Below are positions 14,995 through 20,910 of a DNA stretch of 20,910 nucleotides, in pieces (positions within the stretch are counted from its first letter, which is position 1; every line of letters begins with the position of its first letter). The notes below the pieces were generated by a model, which was given only the letters and a program-made list of their open reading frames with translations, had not been told where the DNA came from and made no database searches. A program made the position numbers and the translations under genes. Origin of the DNA: a virus; the IMG/VR virus record IMGVR_UViG_3300035157_000383, positions 1 through 20,910 of that record, one strand, 5' to 3'.

Positions 14995-15528
14995 CTATGA
15001 TGATAGCACAGTTGCATGCCCCCAGGCAACCACAGATGAACAAGGGTAACTAAATCCTGAAAAACCAACTCCTAGAGGGTCTAGAATACGAGCAATGGGC
15101 AATTTCAAAGCAAATACTGTTACAGTTGTCGCCATAAGGATTCTAGTATGCCCTACTCCACCTCCATCTTCAATTGTTAACTGACTACACGGTATAGGAG
15201 TAGGTACTGGACACGTGGATTTACCACAAGGACACATGTACACAATAATATTAGTACATACTGCTATATGCGGTTGGAATGTATCCCCATGTAACATAAT
15301 AGGAATACGATTTACTTGCACAGTTGCCCTATATGGAGTTACTGGAAAGATTGGAATTAATGCTTGAGGAGGCCACCAACATGTATATTCCTTAATGACT
15401 ATGCTGTAGGGGATTGGAGTGCTGCCACAGGACTGTACAGAGTGCACAGTGGACGGTATACACAATCCATGACCACTACAGGGTAATCCGTTTAAAGATG
15501 ATACTGGTAATAGATATCCAAATGCCAT
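14995..15528 (-). CDS. Cysteine-rich PAAR-like baseplate spike-tip protein
   Basis: A protein of 177 aa with ten cysteines (17, 23, 34, 50, 91, 99, 101, 106, 114, 163). Residues 70-91 read VQVNRIPIMLHGDTFQPH followed by IAVC, and residues 135-153 read TVTVFALKLPIARILDPLG, ending SSVVAWGHATVLSS. A V-x-x-N-x-xP-I-x-x-x-GD strand, a following His/Cys, then a second V-F-x-x-LP-I-x-R-x-D unit is the course of PAAR repeats. PAAR proteins cap the spike needle of contractile tails and bind one metal ion through His and Cys. In T4 the PAAR gene 5.4 lies just before gene 6; here the gene sits just before gp25-gp6. Residues 17-50 are a separate cysteine-rich arm. The ATG overlaps the upstream stop (TAATG) with AGAGG well placed before it. 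The PAAR call is by pattern and is moderate. Confidence 0.55.
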   Translation of the reverse strand: MAFGYLLPVSSLNGLPCSGHGLCIPSTVHSVQSCGSTPIPYSIVIKEYTCWWPPQALIPIFPVTPYRATVQVNRIPIMLHGDTFQPHIAVCTNIIVYMCPCGKSTCPVPTPIPCSQLTIEDGGGVGHTRILMATTVTVFALKLPIARILDPLGVGFSGFSYPCSSVVAWGHATVLSS

Positions 15529-18500
15529 TATAACCTCTTAGGTTCTACTATATCATTAAGTGTGGTTCCATCTGTCCAAGAATTATCCTCACTACACTCA
15601 TCAAAGTAAGGATTACCATAATTACGCAACGCCCTACCCAGTGCTATAACTCCACCTGTAAGATAATTCCTTACAGTCATGGTACCATTATAAGCACCCA
15701 TTTGCAACCTAGCAGTAGATCCAGATCCTTCCACACGTTTAGGTTGAACGGCAATAGATGAATCCATACATTTATCTAGTGCTAGACAAGGGTTGTTGTG
15801 CAATTCAGGAACGTTACAGTAAGTCTGACCTGCTATACCATTACCATCTGCATCATAACCACAGTATACAGTAAGAGGACCATCAGATGCATTAACTCCC
15901 CGTACGTATGTATCCCAACATTCATTAGGTGGTACACCGTTGGTACAACTTGCCACGGTTAACGCAGTATAATCTACAGAGTGAGGTGTACCTGCTGGAT
16001 CTCCTGCCGTAGGGTGACCCAACCATGTCTGCACTGCTTGACTACTTGTGATATTCTGACCAGCCCACATCTGTAACTGTTCCAGCTCTGTATAGTTAGA
16101 TCTGTTGTAGTCGTAGGTGTTTTCATCTAACCCGACAGGAACAAAGATCATATTAGCAGGATCTCCAGGATCACGGTAACATCTACCATCTATACTACTC
16201 CTCTTACACTTCCAAGTCCTAGTACCAGCATTCACTGCTATATCTCGTTTTTCTTGCAAATGAGGTACTGGCATATTCTGAAGGTAGTCCATAAATGCTG
16301 CACCTTGACTGCCACCAACATATCCTTCTATTTCCATTGATACACGGAATGCTGCCTCCTTTTGCTCAGAAGCACAATACTTAAACGGCAACCATCCAAA
16401 TGCCTTTCTTTCACCCTCACTACCAACATCAAGATAAGCACAAGGCATATCAAACCAACGAGTAATATTATAAAGTTTAGGTTGTGCCACAGTGATACAC
16501 TCATCCCCAAAAGGACCATATAAGGATGACATATTACCACCAAAGGTATCCGCAGCTTCAACACCTTGATGTACCCAAGGCATAGTCATGGATTCAAATG
16601 CACCAACTCCATTAGGATCTAATGAAGTAACAACTGCCATATTCTCTATATCTGGTAGAGCATCAGGTAGATTTGCCTTTCCATTAATCTCAATACAGTT
16701 TGGCGGTAGATTGAAACAAAGTTTAGTTACCTTATCCAATTCTATACCATCTGCTGCTGCCCTTATATAACTGTCTGGTACCTCAACGTAGACCTGAGTA
16801 GCAGTATTTCCTAGCATCCCAGGTTGTGCAGTATTCTTCATATTCTTTCCAACTACTTCCATAGTCGCAGGATCCATTAGGTTACCTATAGGCTCCACAC
16901 TATAGTCTGCTTGCTCTACTCTAGCTGCACTATAGCTTCCAATCTCCTTCTCCTTATACTCATGGTTAAATGCATCATCCATCAACTTATGAGTATCTTC
17001 CATTTCTTTTCCACCGTAAACATCCCCACCACCATCAAACTTAATCCTTTCAGGATCAACTATATGAATATGAGGTAAGTTAACTTGATTATACCCTGCA
17101 CCACCATCTATTATTCTGACTGCTTTAATACAACCCAACTCATCTTTCTGTGCTATCTCAAGCTCTGCTCTCTTCAACTTAAACAGATTATTATCTTTAT
17201 CCTTCGTATCGATAGCTTGCATAGCAGTACCCCACTTACGTCCAGCAGTCTTCATTTCCGAAAGGGTGTGTGACCTATCCTCTTTTGAGACATCTCCAAG
17301 TGCTTTAACGTAATCAGGATCCATAGTAAGTTTATCTTCCATGAAGTCTGCACTGTCAGTAGGGGAGAAGCTATCCATCTCCCGTGGATTCATTATATGA
17401 ATCTGTGCATTATCCGTATATCCTCTACCACCATTAATAATAACTACGTCTACTACACTACCATCATCACCTACTACCGCTTCAATTTCTGCTTGGTCTA
17501 AACTACGATGAGGTATAAGTGCTTTAGGATCTATCTCTACTTTCCAGTAGGAGATCTTCTTAGGAAACTCATATGTGCCACACATAGCAGTTTTATTAGG
17601 TATACCATACCCTGCTAATACCTCTGCTGTGCCTATCTTATCGCCTCCAGGACCGTCGTTAGGGGCAGAGTTGTATGTATCTTGGTATGCGAAGGTATTA
17701 GGGTTAGGATCCCTACTAATATTCTGCACTCTAGTCTCTAGTGTATAAGTGCCTGGTCCAAGTGTCATAGGGAAGGTCTCTTGCCCCATACCATTAGCGT
17801 AAGTGATCTCTCTATCTACGAGGACAGTACCACCAGAGTCTGTAATCTTCATGTAACCGTAGTTGTCAGACTCTATCCTTAAGGAGTAATCTCCCGCAGT
17901 AGGTATAGTAAACGTTGAGGTATGCACCTGCCATATACCAATATACGGATCTACTACGTCATCTGCTGGTAATACAGGGTATATACCATACGACTTCATG
18001 TGCTGTGTCCAACCAGTTGCGGGATGATTGGGCGTACCTATAGCAACCCACGACCCCTTCTCTGTAATAGAATTGGTTATCTCCGCATTACTACTATTGG
18101 TAATACGCCATGCCAAGCAAGCAGGGTTAACATACCACTTATTATCATTACTGGTATCCCATGTAAGCTCCATGATACCGCACTTCAACTCATCACCGAA
18201 GTAATAAACAGATACTACATCCCATCCATTAATCTTGTCACCTGCATTAAAGTCTCCAGTACGGGTGGTATAACGGAAGAATACAATAGGACTCTCAGTA
18301 TCAATAGTCCAGAATGACTCATTTACTCCCTCAGTAGAGGTATCATGTAGGGAGAGCTTAGTCTTAGTGGTATTCCATACATCTCCATTAATCTCGTAGT
18401 AATGACTGTGGTATGTCCATACTGGAGCACACTGAGGACATCCTTCAGGGTCAGTAGTATTAGGACAGCACTGAGCATTACTAAGGATATACTGAGTGGA

Positions 18501-19697
18501 GAAGATAGGACCATTCCAAGGGTTTGTAGTGTCGAATAGGTAAAATACAAACTGGGAGTCATACATATCCTCGAATCCAAGGAAACGTGGTATAGCACCC
18601 TTTACAGCACCACTCAGACCATAACTCCACTCGAATAGTGCTTCATTATCTAATATCTCTACATTATCTGGATTACCCCAACCATTAACGTTAGGTGGAC
18701 CTTCTACACTAACACCATTACTATCACGCATCTGCTCATACATGAATTGGGTCCATGGACCCATTCCACTAATAATTCCATTCCAAGTTGCTTGTCTGCC
18801 AAAGGTATAGTCATACCATCCACTCTTATCAACACATGCTCCAGTAGGACCAATCCTACCAACGTCTATTATAGTGTCCGTAGGAGCGTCTAGAGCACGT
18901 GTTGCAAACGCCCACCCTATGATTCCAACATAGGAGTATTGTTTACCTAATGGATCTTTAGGAGGTATAGGACTATTATCTGCTAAGTTTACTTCATTTG
19001 CAGGATCTATAGTATAGAAGTGATCAGGGTCTGGATGTAGGTATTCATAGATTGGTCTAGGTGTTTCACCAGGACTACAGACTGCTAATGCATTTGCTTC
19101 TGTATCAAAAACATATCCTAATGTATCTACCTCCAAATATTTGTTTCTTCCACAACCTACCCCATTTAATCCAGTAGGGACATTTGTACCAGCACATAGC
19201 TGGGTATCATCAGGCCAATATGAATAGAATGCTTTGAGTGGTACCGTATTAGGTACCTGCTGTGTCATAACATAGAACACAGGTTTACCACTCCTAGGCT
19301 CAGGATTATACCCAGAAGCAGCACGTTTCCAACTCTCGTTTTCGCAACCGAAGTCTCTCTTTATTAACTGTGGGTCTCTACTATACTTGTGATCATCCTT
19401 TGGTGCTCTATAAAACCTGTATATACCTGCTCTCTCATTACCATCTCTACTTACATTAGTAGGCTCCTCATCACCAATGTAGTGGATAACATCTTTACCC
19501 ATTGGCATAGAACCAGGACCACCATCATCGAAGGTGATCTGATAATTCATACTACCAGCATTATCTGTATTCTGCCCAGGATAGTCACTAGAAGTCCTAT
19601 ACTTACTACTCGCAGGTCGTTTAAACGTTTGAGTAAAAGCACCACTTTTAATTGGATTAGGATAACTCCGACCTGTTTCCTGTATATAAGCAGGCAT
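15528..19697 (-). CDS. Large mosaic cysteine-rich virion structural protein (1389 aa)
   Basis: I do not recognise a named T4 equivalent. Segments seen: residues about 91-268 hold two or three diverged DUF5648-like units (GIYRFYRAPKDDHKYSRDP; PIYEYLHPDPDHFYTIDP, closing IIGWAFATR). Residues about 579-670 form a PA14/CBM-like jelly roll (FTIPTAGDYSLRIESDNYGY, then LGPGTYTLETRV). Residues 746-885 carry two GGxGY units (VVDVVIINGGRGY and IKAVRIIDGGAGY) separated by a charged helical insert of roughly 90 residues. The C-terminal third is cysteine-rich (27 Cys overall) and has a DADGNGIA calcium-loop-like motif (1282-1289). The end reads YNGTMTVRNYLTGG and NYGNPYFDECSE. The ATG overlaps the previous stop (TAATG) and the stop overlaps the next ATG. 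Inference: peripheral baseplate or fibre-like protein working with the PAAR-like protein. Structural role likely, exact job unknown. Confidence 0.93.
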   Translation of the reverse strand: MPAYIQETGRSYPNPIKSGAFTQTFKRPASSKYRTSSDYPGQNTDNAGSMNYQITFDDGGPGSMPMGKDVIHYIGDEEPTNVSRDGNERAGIYRFYRAPKDDHKYSRDPQLIKRDFGCENESWKRAASGYNPEPRSGKPVFYVMTQQVPNTVPLKAFYSYWPDDTQLCAGTNVPTGLNGVGCGRNKYLEVDTLGYVFDTEANALAVCSPGETPRPIYEYLHPDPDHFYTIDPANEVNLADNSPIPPKDPLGKQYSYVGIIGWAFATRALDAPTDTIIDVGRIGPTGACVDKSGWYDYTFGRQATWNGIISGMGPWTQFMYEQMRDSNGVSVEGPPNVNGWGNPDNVEILDNEALFEWSYGLSGAVKGAIPRFLGFEDMYDSQFVFYLFDTTNPWNGPIFSTQYILSNAQCCPNTTDPEGCPQCAPVWTYHSHYYEINGDVWNTTKTKLSLHDTSTEGVNESFWTIDTESPIVFFRYTTRTGDFNAGDKINGWDVVSVYYFGDELKCGIMELTWDTSNDNKWYVNPACLAWRITNSSNAEITNSITEKGSWVAIGTPNHPATGWTQHMKSYGIYPVLPADDVVDPYIGIWQVHTSTFTIPTAGDYSLRIESDNYGYMKITDSGGTVLVDREITYANGMGQETFPMTLGPGTYTLETRVQNISRDPNPNTFAYQDTYNSAPNDGPGGDKIGTAEVLAGYGIPNKTAMCGTYEFPKKISYWKVEIDPKALIPHRSLDQAEIEAVVGDDGSVVDVVIINGGRGYTDNAQIHIMNPREMDSFSPTDSADFMEDKLTMDPDYVKALGDVSKEDRSHTLSEMKTAGRKWGTAMQAIDTKDKDNNLFKLKRAELEIAQKDELGCIKAVRIIDGGAGYNQVNLPHIHIVDPERIKFDGGGDVYGGKEMEDTHKLMDDAFNHEYKEKEIGSYSAARVEQADYSVEPIGNLMDPATMEVVGKNMKNTAQPGMLGNTATQVYVEVPDSYIRAAADGIELDKVTKLCFNLPPNCIEINGKANLPDALPDIENMAVVTSLDPNGVGAFESMTMPWVHQGVEAADTFGGNMSSLYGPFGDECITVAQPKLYNITRWFDMPCAYLDVGSEGERKAFGWLPFKYCASEQKEAAFRVSMEIEGYVGGSQGAAFMDYLQNMPVPHLQEKRDIAVNAGTRTWKCKRSSIDGRCYRDPGDPANMIFVPVGLDENTYDYNRSNYTELEQLQMWAGQNITSSQAVQTWLGHPTAGDPAGTPHSVDYTALTVASCTNGVPPNECWDTYVRGVNASDGPLTVYCGYDADGNGIAGQTYCNVPELHNNPCLALDKCMDSSIAVQPKRVEGSGSTARLQMGAYNGTMTVRNYLTGGVIALGRALRNYGNPYFDECSEDNSWTDGTTLNDIVEPKRL
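15532..15544 (-). promoter_or_regulatory. Short hairpin covering the ribosome binding site of the PAAR-like gene
   Basis: The minus strand reads AACCTAAGAGGTT followed by ATAATG. AACCT and AGGTT pair perfectly around a 3-nt loop, and the Shine-Dalgarno AGAGG lies in the loop and 3' arm. The upstream gene's stop TAA overlaps the ATG, so ribosomes finishing the large gene would open the hairpin. This suggests translational coupling that keeps the two proteins in ratio. The stem is only 5 bp. Confidence 0.4.
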
Positions 19698-19966
19698 TAC
19701 GAATCAATTTTCTCTTCTATCTTATTTAGTCTGTTATCTATAGCATTGATAGAATCGAAGAGTATATCTAATACTTCTTTGAAATTACTGTACGTGGGAC
19801 TACCAGGTGGTCTATACTTAATCATGTCAGGACCTGGGGGAGGGATTTTTTGTAATCCTCCTTCTACCTGCTCTATACGACTCGTTAAGTTAGTTATTGC
19901 TTCTGAGATCCTCTCCAGTGCCCAACTTATATACTCTTCCGTAGTTTCAAACTGAGGGTTTTCCAT
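19697..19966 (-). CDS. Small two-helix (coiled-coil) phage protein, 89 aa
   Basis: The sequence has two amphipathic, charged helical parts. Residues 1-40 include EEYISWALERISEAITNLTS and a heptad-like RIEQVEGGLQKI. Residues 60-89 include FKEVLDILFDSINAIDNRLN and KIEEKID. They are joined by a proline/glycine linker (PPPGPDMIKYRPPGSP). No signal peptide, membrane segment or enzyme motif is visible. Its stop overlaps the ATG of the 1389-aa gene (TAATG), so the two are translated together; it may be an oligomerisation partner or chaperone for that protein. Start ATG with a weak GGA site. No family recognised. Confidence 0.85.
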   Translation of the reverse strand: MENPQFETTEEYISWALERISEAITNLTSRIEQVEGGLQKIPPPGPDMIKYRPPGSPTYSNFKEVLDILFDSINAIDNRLNKIEEKIDS

Positions 19967-19989
19967 GAAATTCCGATTTTTTTCACGCT

Positions 19990-19999
19990 AATTTTTTAT
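19990..19999 (-). promoter_or_regulatory. ATAAAAAATT box in the leader of the 89-aa gene
   Basis: The 86-bp gap 19967-20052 carries on the minus strand CATAAAAAATT, 23 nt before the ATG. The same 10-mer ATAAAAAATT occurs at 20738-20747, 18 nt before the peptidase start. It differs from the late box NATAAATA in one position. It may be a weak late promoter or simply an A-rich translation enhancer. The same gap also holds a 5-bp hairpin TGTTA-TTTG-TAACA. Confidence 0.3.
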
Positions 20000-20044
20000 G
20001 AGACTGATAATGTTACAAATAACAAGTATCGTCAAACATATCTG

Positions 20045-20073
20045 ATTATACCTCATTCTTCCACTTTATGCAA
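20045..20073 (-). promoter_or_regulatory. Sigma70-like promoter ahead of the 89-aa / 1389-aa genes
   Basis: The minus strand has TTGCAT, a 17-bp spacer, then a perfect TATAAT. The -10 lies about 78 nt before the ATG of the 89-aa gene. Spacing is ideal; the -35 matches only the first three bases of TTGACA. The -35 overlaps the last codons of the AbrB-like gene. It could be used by host RNA polymerase earlier than the late genes. Confidence 0.5.
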
Positions 20074-20250
20074 TATGATACTTCCATCAGTCTCCTCCTC
20101 GTATTCTAATTCTGTCCCTATATCCCATCCACAATCTCTCATAACATCTTCAGGGATGTGTATGAAGTTATCCCCATATTCATCTTCCTCTATTCGTAGT
20201 GTGAAGCGTTTCATTTCATACTTTACTTGTATATCTGCTTTATGTAGCAT
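20053..20250 (-). CDS. Small AbrB/MazE-like protein, 65 aa
   Basis: From residue 13 the sequence reads MKRFTLRIEEDEYGDNFIHI, then PEDVMRDCGWDIGTELEYEE, then DGSIILHKVEE. The order strand, IPxDVMxxxGWxxGxxL, strand, closing I-x-L-x-K is that of the swapped-hairpin AbrB/SpoVT/MazE fold. In phages such small proteins may be transcription regulators or antitoxin-like; no partner toxin is seen here. It overlaps the peptidase gene by 11 bp. The first ATG (20250) has a GAGG site just upstream; the second Met (20214) matches where I would expect the family to begin and may be the true start. Confidence 0.7.
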   Translation of the reverse strand: MLHKADIQVKYEMKRFTLRIEEDEYGDNFIHIPEDVMRDCGWDIGTELEYEEETDGSIILHKVEE

Positions 20251-20719
20251 TTTCCCTCACTACACCTACACAACATATACGATAATGCCTATTTAACTCC
20301 ACTATCTCTGAGTCACATTTCCATAACTGGTGAAGCATCCACCCATCACCTAGGTAAATCGCTCCATGATTAGGAGACCTTCCGTTAGGATCCCGATACC
20401 CACCACCGAGTGCTTCATTGTATATCTTAAACAAGAGTAAATCATTCTTCTGTAAGATAGACGTATCCCAGTCCTCTCCCCACTCTGGTCGTAATATCCA
20501 CTTCCCATCCTCTTCTGCTACTGCATCATCTGTAAAGGACGTGTACAGTCCTGAGAAGGACTTGAGAGACCTGTTAACATGTGTCTGGTAGTATTTCTGT
20601 ATAACGTCATAACAACCTGGATATCTTCTACCAGGCCATGGGCGACCAATGAGATCTTTAAACTCCTCGTTTAATTGCTCTTGGAGAATCTCTTTGGGAC
20701 TTTGATTAAACTCTGACAC
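20240..20719 (-). CDS. NlpC/P60-like cysteine peptidase (159 aa)
   Basis: Residues 24-44 read IGRPWPGRRYPGCYDVIQ then KYY, giving the helix with catalytic Cys36. Residues 91-130 have NDLLLFKIY, then NHGAIYLGDGWMLHQL, giving His118 and a possible third polar residue His130. This is the NlpC/P60 order: Cys at the start of a helix, His at the start of a strand. These enzymes cut peptide bonds in peptidoglycan; in tailed phages they occur on tail tips or in tail assembly, easing penetration of the cell wall. The start is GTG at 20719: upstream in frame there is a TAG with no ATG in between, and AGG lies 8 nt before the GTG. It is probably the first gene of this transcription unit. Confidence 0.7.
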   Translation of the reverse strand: MSEFNQSPKEILQEQLNEEFKDLIGRPWPGRRYPGCYDVIQKYYQTHVNRSLKSFSGLYTSFTDDAVAEEDGKWILRPEWGEDWDTSILQKNDLLLFKIYNEALGGGYRDPNGRSPNHGAIYLGDGWMLHQLWKCDSEIVELNRHYRICCVGVVRENAT

Positions 20720-20910
20720 TTGAAAAACCTATGGGGGAATTTTTTATATTGGAAATTTTTTTATTTCTCGCTCGATGCTATACTTTTGTAGGTTACACAA
20801 ACTCGAAAAGTTAATAACTGTTTATTAACATTTTGTGTGTATACGCTAATTGTTAATTAGTGCATGCAATATGCCCCACTATGTGATACTCACATGCATG
20901 CACAGTTGTT
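20720..20910. other. Non-coding leader with a cluster of small palindromes
   Basis: No convincing gene was seen in these 191 bp. They hold four short symmetrical elements: GTTAATAA-CTGT-TTATTAAC (20810-20829, perfect 8-bp arms), CTAATT-GTT-AATTAG (20846-20860), ATGTGA-TAC-TCACAT (20881-20895), and the self-complementary octamer TGCATGCA twice (20861-20868 and 20895-20902). The first could act as a weak terminator for a gene entering from the left strand or as an operator. The TGTGA-TAC-TCACA unit looks like a protein-binding dyad. Confidence 0.5.
20738..20748 (-). promoter_or_regulatory. Late-promoter-like box TATAAAAA ahead of the peptidase gene
   Basis: The minus strand reads ATATAAAAAATT. 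TATAAAAA (20741-20748) matches the late core TATAAATA at seven of eight positions. It ends about 21 nt before the GTG start, which leaves a very short leader that still contains the AGG site. It shares a 10-mer with the leader of the 89-aa gene. Confidence 0.35.

Noticed and set aside
16328-18598. Minus-strand frames 16328-16564 and 18323-18598
   Set aside because: They are nested out of phase inside the 1389-aa gene, low-complexity in composition and with no motif.
19389-19955. Plus-strand frame of 188 codons
   Set aside because: It covers the antisense of two coupled minus-strand genes. Its product is Ile/Ser/Thr-rich without domain signs.
20810-20910. tRNA gene or CRISPR array
   Set aside because: The palindromes are too short for tRNA arms, no anticodon stem or T-loop was found, and the two octamers are not regularly spaced repeats with spacers.

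Overview
The window looks like part of the virion-structure region of a T4-like myovirus, most probably one infecting marine picocyanobacteria (Prochlorococcus or Synechococcus) or a close marine relative. Three lines support this: recognisable T4-type baseplate wedge genes 25 and 6 lying side by side; exact copies of the T4-type late promoter box TATAAATA; and structural proteins carrying the YHYH domain, GGxGY beta-repeats and PTHT-type repeats familiar from cyanomyovirus virion proteins. The DNA is AT-rich, every supported gene reads on the minus strand, and packing is very tight. No bacterial, metabolic, tRNA or mobile-element gene was seen.

Layout in the direction of transcription (high to low coordinates). 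20720-20910: a non-coding leader rich in short palindromes. 20240-20719: a NlpC/P60-like cysteine peptidase with a GTG start, overlapping a small AbrB-like protein (20053-20250). 19967-20052: a short leader with a sigma70-like promoter. 19697-19966: an 89-residue two-helix protein, joined by TAATG stop/start overlap to a 1389-residue mosaic, cysteine-rich structural protein (15528-19697). That gene is joined by another TAATG to a cysteine-rich protein that I read as a PAAR-type spike tip (14995-15528). 14840-14977: a 45-residue basic protein. 14783-14839: a second leader with an exact late promoter box and a perfect hairpin. 14369-14782: gp25. 12238-14367: gp6, with an acidic linker and a C-terminal extension. 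1-12232: one uninterrupted reading frame of at least 4077 codons that runs off the window.

The giant frame is the dominant object. I read it codon by codon from its ATG to the window edge and found no stop. It begins 5 bp after gp6, the place gene 7 occupies in T4. It is a mosaic: an N-terminal segment typical of cyanophage baseplate proteins, an eight-unit GGxGY beta-repeat tract, a conserved helical domain, a six-unit GGxGY tract, a YHYH domain, an EF-hand-type loop, a beta-propeller-like segment, a LamG/ConA-like fold, two PTHT repeats, further GGxGY units and conserved C-terminal segments. It may combine wedge scaffold and adhesive functions in a single polypeptide.

Together the genes look like a baseplate and tail-tip assembly cassette: spike tip (PAAR-like), wedge (gp25, gp6, giant protein), large peripheral structural protein and a possible cell-wall peptidase. 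Late promoter boxes precede gp25 and, inside the gp6 coding region, the giant gene.
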